A stretch of 64,000 nucleotides of DNA from Planctomycetaceae bacterium (lineage in GTDB: Bacteria > Planctomycetota > Planctomycetia > Pirellulales > Pirellulaceae): NCBI GenBank assembly GCA_007694185.1, contig RECD01000145.1, forward strand, positions 1 to 64,000, given 5' to 3'. Positions 8,367-17,336 of this stretch are shown here, one piece after another. The notes under the pieces are model-generated. The model saw only the letters and a list, made by a program, of their open reading frames with translations. It had not been told where the DNA came from and did not search any database. Every line of letters starts with the position of its first letter. Within the stretch, counting starts at the first letter, position 1. The translations under genes were made by a program, and so were the position numbers.

Positions 8367-9329
8367 TCAGCGGATCGAGGGAATGCGAAGGTTGACGAGT
8401 TGGGAGTTCGAGACGTTGTTGCCGAAGTCGTCGTGGCGGTCGAGCGTCCAGACCACCCGCTTCGTCTTCGGGTCCAACTCGATCAGCAGCGGTTGTCCCG
8501 GACCGGCGTGACAATTGCCGATCACGTAATGACCGTTTTTCAATACCTCGATCGTCGTCACCCAGGCCAAGCGGATCGGGGGTAAGTCGTCTTGCGACAG
8601 TTGCCAGACGATCCGCTTGTCAGGCGTGACTTCCAGAACCCCGTGGCCGTTGCCGGTCGTCACCAGGGTGTTGCCGCTGGGCAATCGCACGGCCGCGAAG
8701 GCCTGATTCCCAAAGGCATCAGGGCCATGCCCAGAGGCTCGTTCCTTGCCGAACAGTGGCACTTCGTAGTCCCACACCACCTCGGCCGTTTTGCCGTCGT
8801 ATTCGCGGATCACGCCGTCCCGTTCGTGGGCGACGAGGTAGTTGCCGTTGGCCAACTTGCGGACCAGACGGGTGTCGGAGTGGGGATCGGGATGATCGAC
8901 CGTCAGCGGGGTCGCCTTGAGCAGTTTGCCGTCGCGATCGACTTCGATGATCCGCCGCACCCCCGTCTCGGCGATCATCACCCTGCCTTCCCCGAGCGGT
9001 TGGAACCCGTGGACTTCGACTCGCCGTCCTTCGTTGCCGTTGGCCCGCGACGAGTCGTAACTCCACACGATTTGCTTCGTCCGCGGATCGATCTCGACGA
9101 CCTCCGCAGGCCCCCGCTGGACCATCAGGTTGCCGTTGGGCAAGACGTGCAGGTCATGAATCGCTGGCCAGTCCATTTCCCAAGTCACTTCGCCGCTGGG
9201 CGCAAGACGCACGAGTTTGCCGTCGCCGTGCAGCACGACCGCATGATCGGCAATCGCGGTACCGGCAAATGAGCAACCGAGAAGCCCGATTACGAGCCGC
9301 CATGAAAGGGGAGACAGGCCGAGCGACAT
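8367..9329 (-). CDS. Secreted beta-propeller protein (PQQ-like/arylsulfotransferase-like repeats)
   Basis: 320 aa with a signal peptide (about 1-27, ending near AIADHA). About five blade-like repeats follow the pattern of a hydrophobic strand, LPNGN or similar, then EIDP-K---VVW (IVWSYD, VVWDYE, IVWQLS, VVWTLD). Such proteins are exported propellers of unknown ligand and are common in planctomycetes. The start at 9329 is chosen because it opens a signal peptide; the longer frame adds only a charged stretch. The gene converges with the octaheme cytochrome 28 bases away. No catalytic residues are recognised, so only the fold is called. Confidence 0.7.
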   Translation of the reverse strand: MSLGLSPLSWRLVIGLLGCSFAGTAIADHAVVLHGDGKLVRLAPSGEVTWEMDWPAIHDLHVLPNGNLMVQRGPAEVVEIDPRTKQIVWSYDSSRANGNEGRRVEVHGFQPLGEGRVMIAETGVRRIIEVDRDGKLLKATPLTVDHPDPHSDTRLVRKLANGNYLVAHERDGVIREYDGKTAEVVWDYEVPLFGKERASGHGPDAFGNQAFAAVRLPSGNTLVTTGNGHGVLEVTPDKRIVWQLSQDDLPPIRLAWVTTIEVLKNGHYVIGNCHAGPGQPLLIELDPKTKRVVWTLDRHDDFGNNVSNSQLVNLRIPSIR

Positions 9330-9888
9330 GATCGTTCCGAGAAGTGAGGAGGGATGAAGCGAGATTCGCTGATGATGGCACTCGCGGTCGAGGCCGAGCA
9401 ACGAATACCGATGCGAAGCTTACAACATGCCGCCCCAAAACGCATCGCAGCCCGCTCGCGACCGCGTCGCCACCGAATCTCCGTCAGGCAAGGTCGCGGG
9501 TCTGCGTGGCCGCCACCGACGTTGGATGGCTGTGCGACAGGCCGGTACTCGTGAGGCGGCACGGTTCGCGTCGTTTTTTGGTGTGAGCGGATGGGGGCGG
9601 GGCAACCGGTGCGGGATTCAGACGATTCGTGGAATCGGGTATCGTGACGTGATGTGCAACTGGGTTGTGAACATGAGTTGCCGAGTCGCATCGTCACTTC
9701 GCCGGGATCGCGGCGAGCGTCTCCTCGGTGCTGCGGTACAACCCGCTGGTTTGTAGGCCGGCCCATCGAACCGCTTGCGGGTGGTGGCCAGCGGGCTCAT
9801 CTGAAGTCCCCGCGCCTGCTGGCGACTGCTTTGCAACCTGACCCGCTTCCTTCCGTCAACCTTCCCACTCTTCCTTTAGGATTCGGCC
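9330..9888. other. 559-base divergent intergenic region
   Basis: It separates the minus-strand beta-propeller gene from the plus-strand isochorismatase-family gene, so it should hold both promoters. I could not pick a convincing -35/-10 pair. Several open frames of 60-110 codons overlap on both strands and look spurious. Confidence 0.5.
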
Positions 9889-10404
9889 ATGGCCCAAGCA
9901 CTCCTCGTGATCGACGTTCAGAACGATTACTTCTCGGGCGGCAACTACCCGCAGTGGAACGGCGATGCGGTGCTACAAAACATCGAAGCGGCCATCGAAC
10001 GCGCGAAGGCGAAGGGCATCGCCGTGATCCTGGTGCGGCATGTCGTCGACACCGTAAACGGACCGGCACCGTTCTTCGGCAAAGGGACTGCCGGGGCGGA
10101 GATCCATTCGCGGATCCTGGCGGCGGCGCCGGGGGCGCCGGTCATCGTGAAGGAACATGCGGACAGCTTTGAGCAGACGACGCTCGAAGCGACATTGGCC
10201 GAACTCGGCGTGACCGAGTTGCTGATCTGCGGGATGATGACTCACAACTGCATCACCCACACGGCGATCTCCAAAGCGGCCGAAAAATACGACGTCACGG
10301 TCCTGGCGGACTGCTGCACGACGGTCGACGAGATGATCCATCAGCTCGCCCTGCACGCGTTGTCGATCCGCGTGAAGCTGGCGCCGCTGGGCGAAGCGAT
10401 CTGA
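9889..10404 (+). CDS. Isochorismatase-family cysteine hydrolase
   Basis: 171 aa, a complete single-domain member. The catalytic triad is present: D9 (VIDVQNDY), K88 (VIVKEHADSF) and C121 (GMMTHNC). The family hydrolyses amides or vinyl ethers (nicotinamidase, isochorismatase and related enzymes); the substrate cannot be told from sequence alone. There is no signal peptide, so it is cytoplasmic. The start follows an AGGA site eight bases upstream. It stands alone, converging with a small membrane-anchored protein gene. Confidence 0.88.
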   Translation: MAQALLVIDVQNDYFSGGNYPQWNGDAVLQNIEAAIERAKAKGIAVILVRHVVDTVNGPAPFFGKGTAGAEIHSRILAAAPGAPVIVKEHADSFEQTTLEATLAELGVTELLICGMMTHNCITHTAISKAAEKYDVTVLADCCTTVDEMIHQLALHALSIRVKLAPLGEAI

Positions 10405-10430
10405 TCGTTGCGGGTCGATCGGACCGCGGC

Positions 10431-10805
10431 TCACCGCAGCTTGATCGCTTGCTGATTCGTGGCAATGTCGTGATCGCGGATCGACAAGCGGACGGTTCCG
10501 CGATAACCGGGCTCGAAATAACCTCCCGCATCGAGCCGTCGCGATTTTCCATCGGCACCGGTGAATTCGATTTCCAGGTGGCTTTCCCCGGTCGGCTTCA
10601 CCCGTTTCGCGACAACGGCTCCGGGGGGCACATCGCCCAAGGGATAGGACGCTCCCGTGACATGGAGGACCAACGATTTCAGTGGCGTGGGATCGCGGTT
10701 CTCGACAATGACTTCGATCCCGGACGGCCGGAGCTGACCGAGGACGGCGATCCCGACGATCCCGCTGAGCAGCACCGTTAGGGCATAGAAACGGAAGCGG
10801 GTCAT
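10431..10805 (-). CDS. Small membrane-anchored hypothetical protein
   Basis: 124 aa with one N-terminal hydrophobic segment (about 5-25), then a small beta-rich extracytoplasmic domain. The ATG at 10805 has AGGTAGG upstream; a GTG two codons earlier is possible. No family is recognised. Confidence 0.6.
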   Translation of the reverse strand: MTRFRFYALTVLLSGIVGIAVLGQLRPSGIEVIVENRDPTPLKSLVLHVTGASYPLGDVPPGAVVAKRVKPTGESHLEIEFTGADGKSRRLDAGGYFEPGYRGTVRLSIRDHDIATNQQAIKLR

Positions 10806-10972
10806 CGACACCTACCTTGGTTTCCGGTTTCGAAACCGTGCCGCCCGGATGTCCGCAGGAACCTGGGTGGCGGATTGAACCGATGCGAAGTGGCGGAAGT
10901 TCCCGAGCATCGTCACAGACCAGCGAGACGTAAAAAATTTGTACCGGGAGCAACTCATGACTTGCCGTGCCG

Positions 10973-11839
10973 TTATCGCCGGACGGTTGCCGCCGCACGG
11001 ATCGCGATCGCCCTGGGCTCCCCTTTCTTGAATGGCAACCGCACGGCGTGTCGGACGATCCAACGTCGATTATTCGCTCGGGGAGCGTCCTCGGCGTCAC
11101 CGACCTGTGCCAACCATTCCTCACAGAGATCGAACACCAGCTTGGGGTGGTCTTTGGCGATATCGCCCAAGTGATTGGCCACCGAGCGGCGGACGTAGAG
11201 GTCAGGATCGTCTTTGAGCCGTTCCAACAGCGGCAGGGCGAGTTGTGGATTCTGTTGGAACTCCGGCAACCGCTTGGCCCAGGGGAGACGTGGCCGGGTC
11301 CCCTCGCTGACGAGTCGCCGGACATGCGGGCTGGGGTCTTTGGCCCAACGTTTCATCAGACGCAGGGCCTGCGAACGGTAACGCACCAGTAGCGGACGGA
11401 TGCTGTATTCGGCGGTGAACCGCTGCGTCAGTTCGTAGTTGGCCACCATGGCGGATTCGAAGTCGGCAACCCCTCGGGTCGCGATCAATTGCGAGTGGGG
11501 CAGGTAGAAGAAGGGGGCCAAGCCGTTGCCCGCAGTCGCCCGCAGTGGCGGCCCGAACGACCGGATCAGCAGTGGGGCGAGTTCAGCGAAATCGGCAGGC
11601 AGTTGCTCGGACATCGCCTGTGCGATCCGCATCGCCCGTTCGTTCAATTCCAGCGTCGCCAAACCCTTCGCCGCGGTGGTTTGAAAGCGGCGTGGGTCGA
11701 AATCGGGGACAACCGACGCCAGCGATTGGCCGATCAGCCGGATCAACGGACGATCCATCAAATCCTTCAGCGGCGATTCGTAGCGAATCCGAGATGGTGC
11801 CGAAAAACGCTCGGCGGGGTGAGGTGGTGGACGGTTCAT
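10973..11839 (-). CDS. AlkC-like HEAT-repeat DNA alkylation repair protein
   Basis: 288 aa. The N-terminal block (VVPDFDPRRF, LELNERAMRI, LPADFAEL) and the C-terminal helical repeats (DPDLYVRRSVANHLGDIAKDHP) match the AlkC/AlkD HEAT-like superfamily, whose best-known members excise alkylated bases. It is soluble with no signal peptide. The start at 11839 is the last Met before the conserved block; a longer frame exists and the start is uncertain. It is a single gene, divergent from tspO. Repair activity is inferred from family only. Confidence 0.72.
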   Translation of the reverse strand: MNRPPPHPAERFSAPSRIRYESPLKDLMDRPLIRLIGQSLASVVPDFDPRRFQTTAAKGLATLELNERAMRIAQAMSEQLPADFAELAPLLIRSFGPPLRATAGNGLAPFFYLPHSQLIATRGVADFESAMVANYELTQRFTAEYSIRPLLVRYRSQALRLMKRWAKDPSPHVRRLVSEGTRPRLPWAKRLPEFQQNPQLALPLLERLKDDPDLYVRRSVANHLGDIAKDHPKLVFDLCEEWLAQVGDAEDAPRANNRRWIVRHAVRLPFKKGEPRAIAIRAAATVRR

Positions 11840-12055
11840 GTCGAACGGGTCGGGTTCGGACGCTGCGCTGGTTCGGGGCCCCGGTCGTTCAGCGTATCCG
11901 CCCGACCGCCAGGGCACGATTGCCGATACCAATCATGGCAGATCGGGCGGGTTGCCAGTCGATCGAAGATCGGTGGCGGTGGTACGATGTCGACCGAGAG
12001 GGCGGGGTCGGCATCCGATCAGTGGCGGCAGGTTGCAACCACCTCGAATCAGCAC

Positions 12056-12089
12056 TGCCCTGCCCTACTACCCTGCCCTGCCCTGCTCC
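12056..12089. repeat. CCCTG/CCCTA pentamer-like low-complexity run
   Basis: A short C-rich run made of imperfect CCCTGC/CCCTAC units lies just upstream of the tspO start region. The plus strand carries only C, T, A and isolated G, so it might affect transcript structure little. No function is proposed. Confidence 0.5.
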
Positions 12090-12103
12090 GAAAAGGCGTG
12101 TCG

Positions 12104-12499
12104 ATGAGTTGGATGGAATGGTACGACTCCCTAGCGAAGCCGTCCTGGACGCCGGAGCCGTCGACGATCGGGCTAATCTGGCAGATCCTCTACCCGATCA
12201 TTTTGGTCACCTTTGGGTTCGTCTTCTACCAGGCGTTGCGTCGGCAGTTGCCTTGGCAGGTGGCGGTGCCGTTCGCTATCAATTTGGTCGCCAATTTGCT
12301 CTTCACGCCGATCCAATTTGGGTTGCGTAACCTGCCGCTCGCGGCGGTCGATATCCTGATCGTCTGGGGGACGATCCTGTGGATGATCGCGGCGGTTTGG
12401 AAGCATCACCGCTGGGTCGCCGTGGCCCAGTTTCCCTACTTGGTGTGGGTCTCGATCGCGACCGTCCTGCAGTGGACGATCACTTGGTGGAACCGCTGA
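12104..12499 (+). CDS. TspO/MBR family membrane protein
   Basis: 131 aa, Trp-rich, with four to five hydrophobic helices. Characteristic elements are KPSWTP near the N-terminus, IWQILYP in helix 1, and the C-terminal block PYLVWVSIATVLQWTI. TspO proteins bind tetrapyrroles and act in porphyrin or stress signalling. It is slightly shorter than the usual 150-160 aa. The start at 12104 is chosen for AAGG nine bases upstream and the conserved N-terminus; the frame is open much further upstream but reads as non-membrane sequence. Confidence 0.78.
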   Translation: MSWMEWYDSLAKPSWTPEPSTIGLIWQILYPIILVTFGFVFYQALRRQLPWQVAVPFAINLVANLLFTPIQFGLRNLPLAAVDILIVWGTILWMIAAVWKHHRWVAVAQFPYLVWVSIATVLQWTITWWNR

Positions 12500-12679
12500 A
12501 TCGTCATGAAAATCGCGAACCGGCCTGGCTGTGGCGGGTCAGGCGGGCGGTAAAATCGGAGCAGGTTCCGGCAAGCGGGCTAGCACAGCCGACTCGCGAC
12601 GCGGTGGCGTCTGGTCACTCGGTTCCCCGCGAAGTCACCTTTTGACGTAGAAGCCGCACGGCGTAGGCCGGAGAAAACC

Positions 12680-13321
12680 ATGAAAAAGAAGTCGTCAAAA
12701 CGACCGGGCGAGACCGCTCGTCCGGCTCGCAAGACCTCCTCGGGGCAGGCGTCGATCCCCGTCTCCAAGCGGGTCTATCATTTCAAAATCACGCTGATCA
12801 ACTCGAAGCCTGCGATTTGGCGACGGATTCAGATCAAGAACTGCACTCTCGACGAACTGCACGAACACATCCAGACCGCGATGGGTTGGACGAATTCTCA
12901 CCTTTACCGGTTCGACATCGACGGCGAGCAATATGGCGATCCGGATTTGCTCCAGGACGGATTCTTGGACCTCGAGTACCACGATTCGGCGGCGGTCAAT
13001 ATCAGCCGACTGATCCCGGCCGCCGGCCGACGCTTCAAATTCCTATACGAATACGACTTTGGCGACGACTGGCGGCACGAAGTGCTGTTCGAAGGCTGCT
13101 CAGAGGCAGAAACGGGGCTTCAGTACCCGATCTGCATCGACGGCGACCGAGCTTGTCCGCCGGAGGACATCGGCGGCGTCTGGGGCTTCGCAGAGTACTT
13201 GGAAGCGCTCGCGGATCCGGAGCACGAGATGCACGAAGACATGTTGGAGTGGCACGGCCAGTTCGAGCCCGAAAAATTCGCTGCAGCCGAAGCGACTCGA
13301 AACATGCGTCTGGGATTGTAG
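12680..13321 (+). CDS. Plasmid pRiA4b ORF-3 family protein
   Basis: 213 aa. After a basic, low-complexity first 28 residues comes the family domain: HFKITLINSKPAIWRRI, TLDELHEHIQTAMGWTNSHLY, and YDFGDDWRHEVLFEG, then CPPEDIGGVWGFAEYLEAL. The family is widespread on mobile and chromosomal DNA and its biochemical role is unknown. The start follows GGAG seven bases upstream. No transposase lies next to it, so there is no sign of a mobile element here. Confidence 0.88.
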   Translation: MKKKSSKRPGETARPARKTSSGQASIPVSKRVYHFKITLINSKPAIWRRIQIKNCTLDELHEHIQTAMGWTNSHLYRFDIDGEQYGDPDLLQDGFLDLEYHDSAAVNISRLIPAAGRRFKFLYEYDFGDDWRHEVLFEGCSEAETGLQYPICIDGDRACPPEDIGGVWGFAEYLEALADPEHEMHEDMLEWHGQFEPEKFAAAEATRNMRLGL

Positions 13322-13427
13322 AGCGATCGATGAGTAATCGGAGGCCGCAAGAAGGAGAACGGCTGGCGAACGGAGGCTGACTCGGCCGAAAAAGGGATAT
13401 CACCAAGTCGCCGCGATCGAGCTTTTC

Positions 13428-14135
13428 ATGAGTTTCACGTCTACCCGAACCGAGGTCATGCCGAAACCTGTTCGAGCCACCCAGTCGACGGCCGCGGGCC
13501 AGCTCGTTTCGGGCGATCCGACGGGGTGCACCCCGACCGATTGGGTGCTGTTGCCCCCCGGTGACGCGGCGCTGACGCGACGTGTGAAGTTGGCGGGCGA
13601 CCACCGGGTGGAGCAGGAGAAACGGGGCCGAAGGACTTTTTCAAAGGGAGTCTGGGCACCGGCGGCGACGATCGATCGGATCCGGGCGGAACTGGAAGCC
13701 GAGCGATCCACCGAGAGTTTTGCGAAGCGGAAGGTGGCAGACGCCCAACGTCGTGAAAAGGTTCAGACGGCCTACGTCGAGGACTTCTTGGGTGCCGTGG
13801 TGGCGTTCCTCGATTTCCACCCCAAGCACGCGGAGCTTGCCGATCGGTTGGCTCGCGCCGTCACCGACCACGCCACTCCGGTCGGCAGCGGCACCGTCGC
13901 GCGGACGAAGCGAATCCCCGTGGAACAAAGGGCGGAAGCGGCCGTGATCGCCTGGATGCGTCATCAGACGACCGGTTACGACGACATGGTGATTCCTCGC
14001 GTCCGAGGGAAGCGTCGGGAGGTGCGTCGGATGCTGGCCCAGCGATCGAAGGACTTGTTGGTGAGGTACCGGCGAGGTGAAACGGGCGGGACCGTTTGCC
14101 CGCTGGCCGCGGCGTTCCGAGATGAAGCGTCGTGA
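13428..14135 (+). CDS. DUF2293 domain protein
   Basis: 235 aa. The C-terminal two thirds (about 110-225) carry the DUF2293 pattern: FLDFHPKHAELA, VTDHATPVGSGTVARTKRIPVEQRAEAAVIAWMRHQTT and a basic KRREVRR stretch. The N-terminal part (LLPPGDAALTRRV and a basic tail) is also seen in this group. It is basic and probably nucleic-acid binding, but the function is unknown. The start is uncertain between 13428 and the Met at 13458. Confidence 0.82.
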   Translation: MSFTSTRTEVMPKPVRATQSTAAGQLVSGDPTGCTPTDWVLLPPGDAALTRRVKLAGDHRVEQEKRGRRTFSKGVWAPAATIDRIRAELEAERSTESFAKRKVADAQRREKVQTAYVEDFLGAVVAFLDFHPKHAELADRLARAVTDHATPVGSGTVARTKRIPVEQRAEAAVIAWMRHQTTGYDDMVIPRVRGKRREVRRMLAQRSKDLLVRYRRGETGGTVCPLAAAFRDEAS

Positions 14136-14477
14136 AGCCAAACGGCTGGAGTCGGGCTGCCAGCCGATGGGTATGACCGACATCTGCGGCGAGTACCGAT
14201 CGATTTTGTTAATCTGCATATCGGATGCTGAACGCACCGGGTCTGACTCGACGGGGCTGGCCCGGCCCCAACCGGATCGCTGCCGCGTGACGCCCCCCTG
14301 CCCTGCTTGCTCGGGCGTCCTCAGCTGTCACCGTTTGACACTGAAGTCAGGCCTGCGGGTTGGACGGCGCTTCGCCGCAATGGCAACGCAAAAGCGATCG
14401 ATTCGCACCAACTAAACCATTCTTGGCTTTGACAGAGCACTAGCCGAGAGAATCCGCCTTCAACACGAGATCATCCG
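14136..14477. other. 342-base intergenic region
   Basis: It lies between the DUF2293 gene and the beta-propeller gene. I see one short imperfect dyad (TGTCA-N5-TGACA near 14326) and a C-rich run near 14290, nothing more. It should hold the promoter of the downstream gene. Confidence 0.45.
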
Positions 14478-15716
14478 ATGCGATTCCGAATCCTGTCGCT
14501 GCTGCTGTTGTTCGCAGCGATTGGCGGTGCCGGCGGCGTGCTCGCCGGCGATTGGCCGCAGATTCTTGGCCCCAACAGGGATGGGCAGGCGACCGGAGAA
14601 ACGATTTCGGCTTGGACCGAAACGCCGCCGATCCGTTGGCGTGTGCCCTGTGGGGCCGGATACGCCGGGGTTGCGGTCGCGTCGGGCAAGGTGCTGCTGT
14701 GGCACCGTTTGAAGGATCAAGAGGTGCTCGATTGCTTGGCGACCGACGACGGTCGGCGGCTATGGCGAGCCGAGTTCCCGGCGATCTACCGTGGCGGGGT
14801 CGACGCCGATCGTGGACCTCGATCGGTTCCGGTCGTCGCGGGGGATCGCGTGTTCGTCTACGGCGCCGCCGGCGACCTGCACGCCGTGGCGTTGGCGAAT
14901 GGCGAACGGCTGTGGAGCCGAGAACTTCGCACCGACTACGAGGCAGAAGATGGCTATTTCGGGGCCGGTGCCACGCCGATCGTCGTCGGGCCGTTGTTGA
15001 TCGTGCCGGTCGGCGGGCGGCAGGGAGCGGGGTTGGTCGCGGTCCAGACCGTTGACGGGGCGACCCGCTGGAAGGCCACCGACGAAGAGGCGTCGTACGC
15101 ATCCCCGGTGACAATGCGACTGGATGGCGAAACCGCCCTCGTCGCCGTGATGAGCCTGAACACGGTGGTGGTTGCCCCGCAGACGGGTGAGCTGTTGCGG
15201 AAATTCGACTTCGGTCGACGCGGCCCGGTCGTCAACGCCGCCACGCCGTTGGTCGATGACACGCGATTGCTAGTCACGGCATCGTACGGGATCGGCTGTC
15301 GGATGGTCGATTTGGCGACCGTCCCGCCGCGGGACCTGTGGAAATCGCGAGAGGTGATCAGCAGCCAATACGCGACGCCGGTTCGCGGTGGCGATTGGCT
15401 GTATGCGATCACGGGTCGCGAGGACGTCGGGGATGCGGAGTTGCTGTCTGTCCGCTGGACCGATGGCGAGGTCGCTTGGCGGCGCCCCGGTTACGGCACC
15501 GCGCACCTGATCGCGGCCGGCGATCGGATCTTGGCACAACTCACCGCCGGGCGACTGGAACTGTTCGCCGCCGACCCTGAACAATTTCGATCGCTGGCGA
15601 CAGCCGATTTGCCCGAAGGGAGTTATCGCTCGCTACCGGCTTTGTCCGACGGCGTGCTTTACTGCCGCCGCAGCGTGTCGCCGACGCAAGGCGAACTGTT
15701 GGCGATCGAGTTTTGA
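14478..15716 (+). CDS. Exported PQQ-like beta-propeller protein (BamB-like)
   Basis: 412 aa with a clear signal peptide (1-23, ending VLAGDWPQ). The mature part has repeated blades with DGRRLWRAE, NGERLWSRE, DGATRWKA and DGEVAWRRP, the Trp-docking signature of PQQ/BamB-like eight-bladed propellers. The opening DWPQILGPNRDG is common in planctomycete and verrucomicrobial outer-membrane-assembly-like propellers. It is extracytoplasmic. No PQQ dehydrogenase catalytic features are seen, so an enzymatic role is not claimed. It converges on the lactonase gene. Confidence 0.82.
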   Translation: MRFRILSLLLLFAAIGGAGGVLAGDWPQILGPNRDGQATGETISAWTETPPIRWRVPCGAGYAGVAVASGKVLLWHRLKDQEVLDCLATDDGRRLWRAEFPAIYRGGVDADRGPRSVPVVAGDRVFVYGAAGDLHAVALANGERLWSRELRTDYEAEDGYFGAGATPIVVGPLLIVPVGGRQGAGLVAVQTVDGATRWKATDEEASYASPVTMRLDGETALVAVMSLNTVVVAPQTGELLRKFDFGRRGPVVNAATPLVDDTRLLVTASYGIGCRMVDLATVPPRDLWKSREVISSQYATPVRGGDWLYAITGREDVGDAELLSVRWTDGEVAWRRPGYGTAHLIAAGDRILAQLTAGRLELFAADPEQFRSLATADLPEGSYRSLPALSDGVLYCRRSVSPTQGELLAIEF

Positions 15717-15740
15717 CGATCGCCTCAGTCACAGAGAATT

Positions 15741-15799
15741 ACGTGGCATAAGCGGGCGGACAGCGTGCCTCGCTGTGTTCGCGGCCAGCGCCGCCACGT
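15741..15799. terminator. Nested inverted repeat between convergent genes
   Basis: Outer arms ACGTGGC (15741-15747) and GCCACGT (15793-15799) enclose an inner hairpin ACAGCG-N5-CGCTGT (15760-15776). It lies in the 89-base gap between two convergent genes, so a bidirectional terminator is plausible, but there is no U-tract on either side. Confidence 0.4.
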
Positions 15800-15805
15800 C
15801 ATGAA

Positions 15806-17077
15806 TCACGGACGTTTCTCGAGGTCGAGAAAGATCACGCAGGATGGGTTACCCACCGGCTCGTAATGACCGGTGAACCGCAGTCCCCCGGTCTCGTGGT
15901 TCACCTCGAAGACGGTGACGTTGTCGGCCCGTTGGTTGCAGCAATACAAGAACCGTCCCGTGGGATCGAAGTTGAAACTTCGGGGGTAGTTGCCGCGAGT
16001 CCATTCATCCCCGACGTGGCTCAACGTCCCGTCGGGACCGACGGCAAAGATCCCGATGCTATCGTGCAACCGGTTGCCGGCGTAAACGAATCGGCCATCG
16101 TCCGAAACGAGGATTTCGGAGCAGAAGTTGCTGCCCGCGAACCCGGCGGGCAGTGTCGAAATCGTCTGACGCGGCGTCAATCGCCCGCTTTGGCCGTCGT
16201 AATCGAACAGCACGATCGTCGAACCTTCCTCTTGGATCGAATAGAACCAGCGGCCATTGGGATGGAAGTGGAAATGCCGGGGCCCGTCGCCCGGTGGCAG
16301 CGCCACGCTCGGTTGAGCGGCCGGGGTCAGCAGTCCTGTTTCGTCGTCGAACTTCCAGACGAAAATGCGGTCCAACCCCAGGTCGACATGCAACACGAAC
16401 CGCCCGGACGGATCGGCTTGGATCATGTGGGCGTGCGTCCGGTCGTGACCGCTGAAGGCAAAGCTGCCCGGCGGGGCGTTCACGGCTCGGGTCGGGCCGA
16501 TTTCGCCAGCGTCCTGATGGACGGCAGTCGGCTCGCCCAACTTGCCGTCGGGCAGGATCGGCAACACGGCGATCGATCCGCCGAAGTAATTGGCCACAAG
16601 CAAGAACCGTCCCGAAGGATGGATGCTGACGTAGGTCGGACCGGCGCCACCCGACGGGACCGTGTTGAGTAGTTTTAGATTGCCGTCGTTATCAACGGCG
16701 AAGGAACTGACCGTGCCCTGTTGACCGTCCTCCCCTGCCCGATCGGTTTCGTTGGCCGAATACATCCGCGTTCCGGCCGCGTTGAGCACCAAGCTGCTGG
16801 GGCTGGTCCCCAGCTCGAACACCCCCGCCGGCGACAACGCACCAGTAACCCGATCGACATGGAACAGGTGAATGCCGCGACCGTTGCCCGGCGGCAAATC
16901 GACCTGGGTCGGGAGGACGTCGGTCAGCGGTGAGCTGAAAGTCCCGACGTATGCCACGAGCGGCCGTTTCGCGGGACCGTCCGCGGCACGGAGAGACGCG
17001 GGGTTGGTCCAAGCGCTCACCAGGCAGGCGATCGCGACGATCAGGAACCGGTCGGGGGAAAAACAAGGCTGCGTCAT
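15806..17077 (-). CDS. Exported lactonase-family beta-propeller (6-phosphogluconolactonase-like)
   Basis: 423 aa with a signal peptide (about 10-31). It has the seven-bladed lactonase-family pattern: YVGTFSSP, GIHLFHVDRVTGALS, GTSPSSLVLNAAGTRMYSANE, GGAGPTYVSIHPSGRFLLVANYFGGSIAVL, HAHMIQADPSGRFVLHVDLG, DGPRHFHFHPNGRW and SEILVSDDGRFVYAGNRLHDSI. YbhE-type members hydrolyse 6-phosphogluconolactone, but this one is exported and is better read as a lactonase-fold protein of unknown substrate. It is a single gene facing the beta-propeller gene. Confidence 0.85.
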   Translation of the reverse strand: MTQPCFSPDRFLIVAIACLVSAWTNPASLRAADGPAKRPLVAYVGTFSSPLTDVLPTQVDLPPGNGRGIHLFHVDRVTGALSPAGVFELGTSPSSLVLNAAGTRMYSANETDRAGEDGQQGTVSSFAVDNDGNLKLLNTVPSGGAGPTYVSIHPSGRFLLVANYFGGSIAVLPILPDGKLGEPTAVHQDAGEIGPTRAVNAPPGSFAFSGHDRTHAHMIQADPSGRFVLHVDLGLDRIFVWKFDDETGLLTPAAQPSVALPPGDGPRHFHFHPNGRWFYSIQEEGSTIVLFDYDGQSGRLTPRQTISTLPAGFAGSNFCSEILVSDDGRFVYAGNRLHDSIGIFAVGPDGTLSHVGDEWTRGNYPRSFNFDPTGRFLYCCNQRADNVTVFEVNHETGGLRFTGHYEPVGNPSCVIFLDLEKRP

Positions 17078-17336
17078 GGGGGCACGTCATCGGTGAGGTG
17101 AAGGGGGCGGGATTCGCCGGGCAGAAGGACCAGTTTAACCCGTGGGGAGGGAGGGAGAAGCGAGTGGTGACAACGAGAAACGCAGGGTCCATGGCGGGTT
17201 TTCATGGCTGGGCCTGTGGCACCGCGCGAATCCCGATAGCGCATACTGTTACGGATCGACTGCCGTCGGCTTCGGCTCGCTGCTTGCGAACCCACTCACG
17301 TCACCGCCCCGCCACCTCAACCCCACCCGTTTCGAC

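Noticed and set aside
11489-12103. Upstream extension of the TspO frame to 336 codons
   Set aside because: It overlaps the opposite-strand AlkC-like gene and does not look like membrane protein; the 12104 ATG fits the family.
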